A stretch of 64,000 nucleotides of DNA from Streptomyces smaragdinus (GTDB lineage: Bacteria > Actinomycetota > Actinomycetes > Streptomycetales > Streptomycetaceae), in contig NZ_WEGJ01000011.1 in the NCBI RefSeq assembly GCF_009604385.1, forward strand, positions 62,001 to 126,000, read 5' to 3'. The notes under the pieces were generated by a model. It was not told the DNA's origin and did no database searches. It saw only the letters and a program-made list of their open reading frames with translations. Shown here piece by piece: positions 7,320-15,674 of the stretch. Both the position numbers and the translations under genes were made by a program. The stretch's first letter is position 1, and each line of letters begins with the position of its first letter.

Positions 7320-10300
7320 CTACGTCCGCACCGGCACCCGCCTGACCTCCGCCGCCGCCAGCGTCAGATGCCCGCCCAGCGACCGCCCCTCCGGCGTCCG
7401 CGACGCCGCCAGCCCCGGGGACAGCCCGGCGGACGCGCGTAGCGCGACCGCACGGCGCTGGGCCCGCGCGGCGGCGTGCTTGCCCCGCAGATCGCCGGAG
7501 GCGGCCTGCACCTGGGCCAGCAGGTCGAAGGTCCGCGACGTCCAGTACGGGCTCGCCAGCCGGCTCCACACGGCCAGCGCCTGCCGTACCGCCTCCAGCG
7601 CGGCGTCCGCCCGTCCCGTGTGCAGCAGCAGATCCGCCCGCGAACGCAGCGCCAGGGCCTCCCCGAAGTGCTCGCCGAACCGGCGGTAGGCGGCGAGCGA
7701 TTCGTCGATCATCCGCTCCCCGGCGGCCGACTCGCCCTGCGCGTCGAGGATGTGGCCGAGCCAGTGCAGCGCGTGGACCTCGCCGATCCGGTTGCCGTAC
7801 TCCGCGCACAGCTCACGGCTGCGCACCACCCGCTCCCGGGCCGTGTCGAGCCGCCCCTCGGCGAGCGCGACGAGGCCCAGATAGCGCTCGGCGGTGGCGA
7901 CGCCGCGCGGATGCCCGTCCTTGCGGGAGAGCGCCAGCGCCCGCTCGAACTCCTTGCGCGCGGCCTCCGGCTCACCCCGCTCCAGCTGGAGGCTGCCGAG
8001 CCCGCACCGGGCGTACGCCTCCGCCCGGGTGTGCCCCGCCGCCGTCGCGGTCCCGACCGCGCGCCGCAGACACGACACCGCCGCCCCGTACTGCCCGCGT
8101 ACCCGCAGCAGCATGCCCAGACCTGCCGCCGCGGCCGCCTCGCCGGGATCCGGCCGCCGCCCGCCGCGGGGCGACGGGAGCCGTCCGTACGCGGCGAGGG
8201 ACTGCCGGAAGGACGTCACCGCGTCGGCGTACCGGTCCTGCACGGTGTTGAGTTCACCCAGCGTCCGGTGGAGCACCGCCGTGCCCAGGGTGTCCTTCGC
8301 CGAACGGGCGGCCGCCAGCGCCGTCTCGTGGGTGTCGCGCCAGTCGTCGAAGTGCGCGGCGGTCTCGAAGTATCCCGCGAGGGACGACGCCAGCCGCCAG
8401 GCGACCGCCGCGTCCTGCCCGTCGCCCGCGGCGGACGCCTGCCGCACCAGTGCGCAGAGGGTCGCACGCTCGGCCTCCAGCCACTGCAGCGGACCCGTCG
8501 GCGAGGCGAAGCGGTCGTCCCCCGCGCGCCACGGGCGGGGCTGCGGCAGGTGCGCGGGCGAACCGAGGCCGGAGCCCAGCGCCGCCTCCGCCGACCGGGC
8601 CAGGTCCAGATACGCCGCGTACACCCGGCCCACGGCGGCCCGGCGTTCCTCCGCGGACTCCTCGGCGGCCGCCCGTTCGCGCGCGAACAGCCGGACGAGG
8701 TCGTGCAGCCGGTAGCGCGGCTCGCCGTCCGGTGAGCCGGGCCCGGTGACCTCCACCAGATGGGCGTCCACCAGCGTGTCCAGGGCCCGCTCCGCCCGCG
8801 GCGACGGCCGGTCCAGCAGCGCGCCCGCGACCCATCCGGGCACCGCCGGGGTGTCCAGCAGCCCGAGCAGCCGCAGGGCGCGCCGGGCGCCGTCGTCCAG
8901 CGTCTCGTAGCTCTGCGACACGCTGGCGCGCACCTCGAGGTCACCGGCCACCAGTTCGTCCAGCCGCCGGTGTTCGTCGTCCAGGGCGTCCGCCAGCCGC
9001 GGCAGGGACAGATGGCGGCGGGTGGCGAGCCGGGCGCCAGCGATCCGCAGCGCCAGCGGCAGGTTGCCGCACCGCGCGGCGATCCGTGCGGCGGCCGCCG
9101 GATCGCGCCGCGGCCGGTCGTCGCCGACGGCCCGCGCCAGCAGCTCCAGCGCCTCGCCGTCGCCCAGCAGCCCCAGGTCGATGCGGACGGCGCCCTCCAG
9201 GCCGGCCAGCCCCGCGCGGCTGGTGACGATGACCGCGCTGCCGCCCGTGCCGGGGAGCAGGGGGCGCACCTGCCGTTCGCCCCGCGCGTTGTCGAGCAGG
9301 ACGAGGGTGCGGCGGTCGGCGAGTTCGGCGCGGTAGCGGCGGGCGCGTTCGTGCAGCCCGTCCGGGATCGCCGTGGCCGTCGTCCCCAGGGACTTCAGCA
9401 GGGACGCCAGCGCGTCGCAGGGATCGGCCGCCCGGTTGTCGCCGGTGCGCAGATCCGTGTGCAGCTGTCCGTCGGGGAACGCCGCGCGCAGCAGATGCGC
9501 CGCGTGGACGGCGAACGCGGACTTGCCCGCGCCCGCGACACCCGTCACCACGACGACACGCGGCACCCGGGTCTCCGCCGTCAGCGCCTGCTGCACCGCG
9601 GCCAGCGGCTCGCGCCGGCCCACGAAGTCCGGTACCCCGGCGGGCAGCTGACAGGGCGCCGCCCGGCGGGCCGTCCGCGAGGTGCCCAGCACCTGCGCGT
9701 GCACCCGCTGCAGCTCCTCGCCGGGCTCGACGCCCAGCTCCGTCACCAGGACCCGCCGGGCGCGCACATACGCCTGCAGCGCGTCCGAGCGCCGTCCCGA
9801 CCGGTGCAGCGCCAGCATCAGCCGGGCCCACAGCGGTTCGCGCAGCGGATGTTCGGCGACCAGCGCGCCCAGTTCGGTGGCCAGTTCGGCGCTGCGCCCG
9901 GCGGCCAGCTTCGCGTCCGCCAGGCCCTCCCACACCGTCAGCCGGCACTCCGCGAGCCGGGCCGCCTCGGTGCGGATCACCGGCCCCGGCGGTACGTCGC
10001 ACAGCGCCGGGCCGCGCCACAGCGACAGCGCCTGGGCGAGCAGCCCGACGGCCCGTTCCGCCCGTCCCTCCTCCAGCGCGGCGCGGCCGCTCTCGGCCAG
10101 CGTGCGGAACCGGTCGGCGTCCGTGTCGCCGGGCGCCACGTCCAGTTCGTAACCGCCGGGCCGGGTGCGCAGGCCCACGCCCGCGTCGCCCAGACCGCGG
10201 CGCAGCCGGTGCACGTACACCTGCAGCGACTTGGCCGCCGAGTCGGGGACCTGCTCGCCCCACAGCTCGGAGATCAGCGCGTCGCTGGAGACGAACCGGC

Positions 10301-10409
10301 CGTTGTTCACGATCAGCCGGGCCAGCAGGGCCCGTTGTTTGGCGGCGCTGAGCTGCAGCCACCGCGTGCCGTCGAAGACGTCGAGGCGTCCAAGGATCCG
10401 AAAGCGCAT
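7320..10409 (-). CDS. AfsR-like SARP regulator (HTH-BTAD-NB-ARC-TPR)
   Basis: This 1,029-residue protein begins MRFRILGRLDVFDG, the usual SARP opening. Domains in order are an OmpR-like winged helix (about 1-90), a BTAD domain (about 95-245), an NB-ARC STAND ATPase with P-loop GVAGAGKS (about 290-297) and LVLLDNA-type Walker B, a winged-helix LHDLVRLFARE region, and a long C-terminal TPR array (about 650-1000). Proteins of this build act as nucleotide-switched activators of secondary metabolism or development. No biosynthetic cluster is adjacent, so it may act at distant promoters. The ATG at 10409 was chosen because the SARP domain begins there. Confidence 0.9.
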   Translation of the reverse strand: MRFRILGRLDVFDGTRWLQLSAAKQRALLARLIVNNGRFVSSDALISELWGEQVPDSAAKSLQVYVHRLRRGLGDAGVGLRTRPGGYELDVAPGDTDADRFRTLAESGRAALEEGRAERAVGLLAQALSLWRGPALCDVPPGPVIRTEAARLAECRLTVWEGLADAKLAAGRSAELATELGALVAEHPLREPLWARLMLALHRSGRRSDALQAYVRARRVLVTELGVEPGEELQRVHAQVLGTSRTARRAAPCQLPAGVPDFVGRREPLAAVQQALTAETRVPRVVVVTGVAGAGKSAFAVHAAHLLRAAFPDGQLHTDLRTGDNRAADPCDALASLLKSLGTTATAIPDGLHERARRYRAELADRRTLVLLDNARGERQVRPLLPGTGGSAVIVTSRAGLAGLEGAVRIDLGLLGDGEALELLARAVGDDRPRRDPAAAARIAARCGNLPLALRIAGARLATRRHLSLPRLADALDDEHRRLDELVAGDLEVRASVSQSYETLDDGARRALRLLGLLDTPAVPGWVAGALLDRPSPRAERALDTLVDAHLVEVTGPGSPDGEPRYRLHDLVRLFARERAAAEESAEERRAAVGRVYAAYLDLARSAEAALGSGLGSPAHLPQPRPWRAGDDRFASPTGPLQWLEAERATLCALVRQASAAGDGQDAAVAWRLASSLAGYFETAAHFDDWRDTHETALAAARSAKDTLGTAVLHRTLGELNTVQDRYADAVTSFRQSLAAYGRLPSPRGGRRPDPGEAAAAAGLGMLLRVRGQYGAAVSCLRRAVGTATAAGHTRAEAYARCGLGSLQLERGEPEAARKEFERALALSRKDGHPRGVATAERYLGLVALAEGRLDTARERVVRSRELCAEYGNRIGEVHALHWLGHILDAQGESAAGERMIDESLAAYRRFGEHFGEALALRSRADLLLHTGRADAALEAVRQALAVWSRLASPYWTSRTFDLLAQVQAASGDLRGKHAAARAQRRAVALRASAGLSPGLAASRTPEGRSLGGHLTLAAAEVRRVPVRT

Positions 10410-10531
10410 CACACCGCCAGGGGGGTCACGGTCGTCACGAACTCCGGACCCTGCCCGGTCCATTGAGAGCAACCATCTGGCGCCCCGCCGTACATGTCAA
10501 GAACCTCACACGGCGCCCGACTCACCAGCCG

Positions 10532-10550
10532 CGCAACCGGTACGCAACCG
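10532..10550. promoter_or_regulatory. 8-bp direct repeats at 11-bp period (candidate SARP site)
   Basis: CGCAACCG occurs at 10532-10539 and 10543-10550. SARP proteins bind direct repeats in register with the helix (11 or 22 bp). The site lies in the 220-bp region between the AfsR-like gene and the divergent secreted hydrolase gene, so either or both could be targets. The rest of this region shows no other clear element. Confidence 0.45.
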
Positions 10551-10629
10551 AACCGCTTCGCGACTGCCGTACACAGGGCCTCACCCGCTGTCTTTTCTCC
10601 TGACGAATGACGAGTAGGAGCCCACCCCG

Positions 10630-12369
10630 ATGCGACTGCGCACCCCACTGCGCCGCGGTGCCGCCTGGGCGGCCGCCCTGGCCGGCCTGGCGGCCCTCGC
10701 CGGCCCGCCCGCGGCCGCCGCGGCGCCCGCGTCCGACGGCACCCGGACCGTGGCCTACCACGGTTACCGGATCACCGTCCCGGACGACTGGCGGGTGGTC
10801 GATCTGACCGCGAACCCGCGCGCCTGCGTACGGTTCGACCGGCCCGCCGTCTACCTCGGCGCGCCGGGCGAGGACAACGACTGCCCGGCACACCTCGTCG
10901 GCCGTACCGCCGGAGTCGTCGTCGAGCCGATCGACGCCCGCTCCGCCCGCCACGCCGGCCGGGCCACCGCCCACGCCGCGCGCGGCAAGGCACACGCGCC
11001 GGGGGCCGCCTCCAGCAACGACACCATCCAGGTCGCCGTCGAGGACGCCGGCGTCCTGGTGACCGCCGCCCACACCCCGCAGTCCGAGGGCCTGGTACGC
11101 GGCGTCCTGACCACCGCGAAGCTCGACAAGGGCGCCGTGCGGACCGCACTGCCCGCCCCCGCCCCGGAGACGAGCACGCTGGCGGCGGCCGGTCCGCAGC
11201 CGGGCGCCTACAACGGCAGGGGCTTCGACGCCTGCGCCGCGCCGTCCACCGCCGCCATGAACGCCTGGCAGGCGAGCTCCCCGTACAGCGCCGTCGGCGT
11301 CTACATCAGCGGCTCCTTCCGCGGCTGCTCGCAGCCCAACCTGACGGCGAGCTGGGTGACCAGCCAGACCAACAACGGCTGGCGGCTGTTCCCCATCGAC
11401 GTCGGCCGCCAGGCGCCCTGCACGTCCTTCTCGCTGAAGATGTCCACCGACCCGGCCACCGCCAAGTCGCAGGGCGTCACCGCCGCGGCCGCCGCCATCA
11501 CCGCCGCGGCGAACCTCGGCATCCCGGCCGGCAGCGCGATCTACAGCGACATCGAGGGCTACGCCTCGACGGCCTCCTGCAAGGCGTCCGTCCTGTCGTA
11601 CCTCAGCGGCTGGACGCAGCGGCTGCACCAGAGCGGCTATCTGTCGGGCTTCTACTCCAGCGCCTCCTCCGGCATCCGCGACGCCGCCGCCGAGTACAAC
11701 AACACCGCCTACACCCGCGTCGACCACCTCTACTACGCCTGGTGGAACGGTGTCGCCGACACCAACACCGGCTCGTACGTGCCCTCCACCTACTGGGCGA
11801 ACCACCAGCGGATCCACCAGTACGCGGGTGAGGTCACCGAGTCGTACGGCGGCTACTCGATCAACATCGACCGCGACCAGCTGGACCTGGGCACCGGCAC
11901 CACCCCGCCCACACCCACCTGCACCGGCGTGAACATCGACTTCACCGCGTACGGCACCATCAAGAGCGGATCGTCCGGCAGCCTCGTCACGGCCGCCCAG
12001 TGCCTGCTGAAGGCCGCCGGCTACGACCCGGGCACGCCGGACGGGAGCTTCGGCCCCAACACCACCGCCGCCACCGTCAGTTTCCAGGCCAGCCGGGGCC
12101 TGACCGCGGACGGGGTCATCGGTCCGAAGTCGTGGACGGCGCTGCTGTCGCGCGGCACCACCCCGGTCATCAAGAGCGGCGCAACCGGTGAGCCCGTCCA
12201 GCGGCTGCAGCGGGCGCTGACGGCGGCGCTCGGCCGGACGATCGCGATCGACGGCTCCTTCGGCCCGGCCACGGACGCGGCGGTGCGCGACTACCAGTCG
12301 TCCCGCGGGCTCGCCGTCGACGGTGTCGTCGGTGCGGCCTCCTGGGGCGCGCTGCAGGCCGGACGGTGA
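10630..12369 (+). CDS. Secreted DUF1906 glycoside-hydrolase-like protein with two peptidoglycan-binding domains
   Basis: The 579-residue protein has a Sec signal peptide ending near AAAAAP (residues ~27-33). An N-terminal module of about 150 residues follows. Next is a DUF1906 (Rv2525c-like) TIM-barrel domain, starting GRGFDACAAPSTAAMNAW and including VGVYISG, IYSDIEGY and SGFYSSASSG, through about residue 420. The end carries two PG_binding_1 repeats (PDGSFGPNTTAATVSFQ and IDGSFGPATDAAVRDYQ). DUF1906 resembles GH25-type lysozymes, so a cell-wall role outside the membrane is likely. The stop overlaps the next gene, which encodes another peptidoglycan-binding hydrolase, indicating joint expression. 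Confidence 0.87.
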   Translation: MRLRTPLRRGAAWAAALAGLAALAGPPAAAAAPASDGTRTVAYHGYRITVPDDWRVVDLTANPRACVRFDRPAVYLGAPGEDNDCPAHLVGRTAGVVVEPIDARSARHAGRATAHAARGKAHAPGAASSNDTIQVAVEDAGVLVTAAHTPQSEGLVRGVLTTAKLDKGAVRTALPAPAPETSTLAAAGPQPGAYNGRGFDACAAPSTAAMNAWQASSPYSAVGVYISGSFRGCSQPNLTASWVTSQTNNGWRLFPIDVGRQAPCTSFSLKMSTDPATAKSQGVTAAAAAITAAANLGIPAGSAIYSDIEGYASTASCKASVLSYLSGWTQRLHQSGYLSGFYSSASSGIRDAAAEYNNTAYTRVDHLYYAWWNGVADTNTGSYVPSTYWANHQRIHQYAGEVTESYGGYSINIDRDQLDLGTGTTPPTPTCTGVNIDFTAYGTIKSGSSGSLVTAAQCLLKAAGYDPGTPDGSFGPNTTAATVSFQASRGLTADGVIGPKSWTALLSRGTTPVIKSGATGEPVQRLQRALTAALGRTIAIDGSFGPATDAAVRDYQSSRGLAVDGVVGAASWGALQAGR

Positions 12370-13346
12370 CCGGGATGAAGCGTCTGCTGCGGCTCGGGGC
12401 GCTGCTGGCGGCCGCCGTGCTGCTGCTCTTCGGCCAGGGGAGCACGGCGAGCGCGTACGGGCAGGCGTTCTTCCCCACGCAGAGCGGTGGTAACCGCGGT
12501 TCGGACGTCGTGGCCCTGCAGCACCTCCTCAACCAGGCCGGGCAGTCCGTCGGGACGGACGGCGTCTTCGGCTCCGGTACGACGACGGCGGTGCGGGCCT
12601 TCCAGACGGCGCGGGGGCTCGGGGTCGACGGCATCGTCGGCCCGGCGACCTGGGGCGCGCTGGCGGTCACCGTCCGCCAGGGTGACAACGGCTCCGCGGT
12701 GAAGGCCGTGCAGTCGCTCCTCAACGCCAAACGGGGCTCCGGTCTCGCGGTCGACGGGGCGTTCGGTCCGGCGACCGAGTCGGCGGTACGGACCTTCCAG
12801 TCGCACGCCGGGATCGGCGCCGACGGGATCGTCGGCCCGACGACGTGGAAGAACCTCCTCTGGCACTACGAGAACGTCTCCTTCGCCGGCGGCGCCCTGT
12901 GCGCCCAGAGCCCCGACGGCAACGCCGGTGCCCACTGGGGGACGGCGGCCGGGGTCGCCCAGCTGGAGGCCGCCGCGGCGGCCTTCGCGGGGACGGGCAA
13001 CGGCGCTGTCCCCGCGGGCGACAGCGGGTTCGAGCACGGCGGGACCATACCCGGGCACGCCAGCCACGACGTCGGGATGGACTTCGACGTGTGGCCGGTC
13101 CGTACGGACTCCGCGCAGTGCACCGCCGGACGGATCACGTGGCAGTCGTCCACGTACGACCGGGCGGGAACCCGGCAGCTGCTGCAGGCGATCCGGGCGG
13201 CGGCCCCCGGGCACGTGAAGCTCGTTTTCTTCAACGATCCGCAGCTGATCGCGGAGGGACTGACGACGCAGTACGCGAACCACGACAACCATCTGCACAT
13301 CCGCTACTGCGAGAAGGTCCATCCCAGCTCGCTGTACGACTGCTGA
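12366..13346 (+). CDS. Secreted M74-like peptidoglycan endopeptidase with two peptidoglycan-binding domains
   Basis: This protein (326 residues from GTG at 12366, or 323 from ATG at 12375, which has the better spaced GGACGG) has a signal peptide ending near STASAYG. Two PG_binding_1 repeats follow (about 35-100 and 105-165). The C-terminal domain holds HASHDVGMDFDVWP and HDNHLHIRYC, matching the zinc-binding pattern of penicillin-insensitive murein endopeptidase (MepA, M74/LAS group: HxxGxDxD and HxxHxH). It would cleave cross-linked wall peptides outside the cell. It overlaps the upstream DUF1906 hydrolase gene, suggesting the two enzymes act together on wall glycan and peptide. A perfect terminator follows. 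Confidence 0.86.
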   Translation: MTGMKRLLRLGALLAAAVLLLFGQGSTASAYGQAFFPTQSGGNRGSDVVALQHLLNQAGQSVGTDGVFGSGTTTAVRAFQTARGLGVDGIVGPATWGALAVTVRQGDNGSAVKAVQSLLNAKRGSGLAVDGAFGPATESAVRTFQSHAGIGADGIVGPTTWKNLLWHYENVSFAGGALCAQSPDGNAGAHWGTAAGVAQLEAAAAAFAGTGNGAVPAGDSGFEHGGTIPGHASHDVGMDFDVWPVRTDSAQCTAGRITWQSSTYDRAGTRQLLQAIRAAAPGHVKLVFFNDPQLIAEGLTTQYANHDNHLHIRYCEKVHPSSLYDC

Positions 13347-13354
13347 CAAGGCAA

Positions 13355-13388
13355 CCGAGGGGGCCGGTGTGCGCACCGGCCCCCTCGG
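13355..13388. terminator. Bidirectional hairpin terminator
   Basis: CCGAGGGGGCCGGTG, loop TGCG, then the exact complement: a 15-bp perfect stem between the endopeptidase gene and the convergent acetyltransferase gene. Confidence 0.88.
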
Positions 13389-13394
13389 CATGTC

Positions 13395-14309
13395 TCACAG
13401 ATCCCGGACGTAGCGCCGCTCCCCGGCGAACCGCCGATAGCCCAGCCGCCTGTTGACCGCCAGCATCGGCGCGTTCGAATCGTCGTTCCCCGTGAAGGCG
13501 TCCGTGATCCCGGCGGCCCGCGCCCGGCCCAGGGAGTCGATCTTGGCGAGGGTCGCCAGCCCGCGCCCCCGGTACGCGCGGCCCGTTCCCGTGCCCCGTG
13601 AGGCCAGCCGGGTGCGGCCGTCCGTCTCGACGTACGAGTGCGCTGCCGGCACCCCGTCCACGACCACGACGGTGCTCAGCTCCTGGTCGATGCCGCCGTG
13701 GACGAAGGTGTCCGCGAACCAGTCGTCGAAGTCCATGGCGTCACTGGCCACATCCCCCGGCTCGTCCTCCACCGTCTGGCACTCCAGGGCGAACAGCGGC
13801 CGCGGATCGCCGCGGAAGGAGCCCAGCGGACGCAGCTGTGTGCCGGACGGCGGCGCGGCCGGCGGGAGCGGGGCGTGCGCCAGATCGAGGCGCAGGACGT
13901 GTGCGACGCGGGAGGAGGCGTAGCCGCGGTGCTCGGCGAACGACCGGGAGGGCTCCTCGTCCATGACCCAGCTGTGCATCCGCACCACGCCGAAGCCGCG
14001 TACGTACCGCTCGGCCTCGGCCAGCAGCGCGCCGCCCGCACCCGCGCGGCGGTGGTCCGGATGCACCTGCGGGTTGGCGAACGCCTGTCCGGGCTCGGAC
14101 GTGTCGTGCTGCAGCCCGGTCTGACCGGCACCCACGACGACGCCGTCGGCCTCGGCGACCAGCAGCCGCAGCCGCTGGGCGGCGGGCGCGCCCGCCACGG
14201 ACTCGGCCAGGGCCTCGGGCGTCTGGACCAGGAACGGCACGGCGGCGCGCCGCACCGCCATCACGGCCGGGGCGTCCCCGGGGCGGAAATCACGGATGAT
14301 CAGAGGCAT
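13395..14309 (-). CDS. GNAT acetyltransferase with two GNAT domains
   Basis: This 304-residue protein contains two tandem GNAT folds. The first has NPQVHPDHRRAGAGGALLAEAERY (about 80-103), a full acetyl-CoA pyrophosphate loop of the R/QxxGxG/A type. The second has GTGRAYRGRGLATLAKIDSLGRARAAG (about 240-266). The same tandem layout is seen in mycothiol synthase and many uncharacterised Streptomyces acetyltransferases. The acceptor substrate is unknown. It stands alone, convergent with the endopeptidase gene and followed upstream by a GntR gene on the same strand. Confidence 0.83.
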   Translation of the reverse strand: MPLIIRDFRPGDAPAVMAVRRAAVPFLVQTPEALAESVAGAPAAQRLRLLVAEADGVVVGAGQTGLQHDTSEPGQAFANPQVHPDHRRAGAGGALLAEAERYVRGFGVVRMHSWVMDEEPSRSFAEHRGYASSRVAHVLRLDLAHAPLPPAAPPSGTQLRPLGSFRGDPRPLFALECQTVEDEPGDVASDAMDFDDWFADTFVHGGIDQELSTVVVVDGVPAAHSYVETDGRTRLASRGTGTGRAYRGRGLATLAKIDSLGRARAAGITDAFTGNDDSNAPMLAVNRRLGYRRFAGERRYVRDL

Positions 14310-14374
14310 GGGGCGGCACGATACGTCCGGCGGGACCGGGCCGCATCCGGATAACCGGCGGGCCCCGGTCCCGT

Positions 14375-14752
14375 TCAGCGCCGCTCGTAGGCCGCCCGTA
14401 CCGCGTCCTGGGCCGTGCGCAGGGCTTCCGCCTCGTCCAGGCCGAGCCGGCGGGCCCGCTGGGCGAACGCCTGCGCGGCCGCGGCCGCCTCCTTCGCCGC
14501 CGCGTCACCGGCCGCGGCGACGAACGTGCCGTTGCGGCCGCGGGTCTCGATGACGCCGTCCGCCTCCAGCGCCCGGTAGGCCTTCGCGACCGTGTTCGCG
14601 GCCAGCCGCAGCTGCTCCGCGAGCCCCCGTACCGTCGGCAGCTTGTGTCCCGCGGGCAGGACACCGCTGAGCGCGGCCTGGGCGATCTGGGCGCGTACTT
14701 GCTCGAACGGCGCCTCCGGGGCGGTGCCGTCCACGTGGATCTTCAGGCTCAT
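14375..14752 (-). CDS. GntR family regulator, YtrA type
   Basis: The 125-residue protein has the GntR winged helix in its first 75 residues (FEQVRAQIAQAALSGVLPAGHKLPTVRGLAEQLRLAANTVAKAYRALEADG in register) and only a short helical tail of about 50 residues. This short form is the YtrA subfamily, which usually regulates nearby ABC transporters or membrane proteins. Here no transporter adjoins it on the same strand; the gene upstream encodes a secreted protein of unknown function 90 bp away, which could be co-transcribed. Confidence 0.85.
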   Translation of the reverse strand: MSLKIHVDGTAPEAPFEQVRAQIAQAALSGVLPAGHKLPTVRGLAEQLRLAANTVAKAYRALEADGVIETRGRNGTFVAAAGDAAAKEAAAAAQAFAQRARRLGLDEAEALRTAQDAVRAAYERR

Positions 14753-14842
14753 ACGGCCATTGTCCCCTCTGTCTCACGGGCTCCGTCGCATCGCGCGGCA
14801 CTGCCGGGCCGGGACCCCCGTACCCGGCCCGGCACCACCGGT

Positions 14843-15502
14843 TCAGGGACGGAGCTTGGCCAGCGCGGTCGCGGTGGTCGCCTCGAACGCCGGCACCGGG
14901 GCGTCCGCGAAGCCGCCCATCTGGCTCCACTCCACGACGGTGACCGTCCGCCCGCTGCGGCCGACGCCGAACAGCGCGATGCCGTACTCCGACTCGGGCG
15001 GCGCCGTCGCCACGCCGTACACCCGCGCGCCGTCCGCCGCGGACACCGTGCCGTAGTCCCGCCAGTCGGCCCACGCGCCGGGGAACCGCTCCCGGAAGTC
15101 CGCGGCGCAGTCGCGCACCGACGCCGACAGCCTCGCCGCCAGCCGCTTCGCCTCCCCGGTGCCGCGCGCCTCGAACGCGAGCTGGCGCGCCGTCGTGTCG
15201 AGCTCCGTCCAGAACTCCCGGTACGAGGCCCCCCGCTCCGGCAGCACGCCGTCCTCCAGACAGAACGCCGGGTAGTCGGGCAGCCCCGCCGTCACCGGAC
15301 CCGCGGACCAGGCGGACGCCGGATGCGGCGGCAGTTCGCCCGGCTCCAGGAAGACCGGCGCGCCCGTCCGGAGGTGATGCCCGTGCGCCGCCGCCGAGGG
15401 CTGCGCGGCGGCGTCCTGTTGTGTCACTCCCACGGCGAACGCCGTGGCGGCGACGGCCACCACGGCCACCACCGCCCGGCCGAGCCGCTTACCGCTGTAC
15501 AT
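14843..15502 (-). CDS. Secreted protein of unknown function
   Basis: The 219-residue product starts at ATG 15502 with a Sec signal peptide (MYSGKRLGR, a hydrophobic Ala/Val core, then a DAAAQ cleavage region near residue 33). Longer upstream translation is Pro/Arg-rich and unlikely. The mature part has two Cys (in PAFCLEDG and VRDCAADF) and a C-terminal stretch TVTVVEWSQMGGFADAPVPAFEATTATALAKLRP. I do not recognise the family. The divergent neighbour is a membrane-anchored HTH protein. Confidence 0.7.
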   Translation of the reverse strand: MYSGKRLGRAVVAVVAVAATAFAVGVTQQDAAAQPSAAAHGHHLRTGAPVFLEPGELPPHPASAWSAGPVTAGLPDYPAFCLEDGVLPERGASYREFWTELDTTARQLAFEARGTGEAKRLAARLSASVRDCAADFRERFPGAWADWRDYGTVSAADGARVYGVATAPPESEYGIALFGVGRSGRTVTVVEWSQMGGFADAPVPAFEATTATALAKLRP

Positions 15503-15674
15503 GATCGTCCCCGTTCGCTCGAGGTGTTGCCGGTCTTCACCCTGCGGACCCTCCGGAACCGATCGCAAGGGCGGGGCGTCGATACGGGAAAGTGGAACGG
15601 ATACGGCTGCCCCACCAGCGGGAACTCCCGTCCCATGGAATGCTCTCCCGGGACGGGGAAGAGGGGTGGCACAC

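Noticed and set aside
15627..15657. CCCGTCCC/GGGACGGG inverted repeat before the membrane HTH gene
   Set aside because: Possible hairpin or operator, but the 15-bp centre is long and G/C content makes chance likely.
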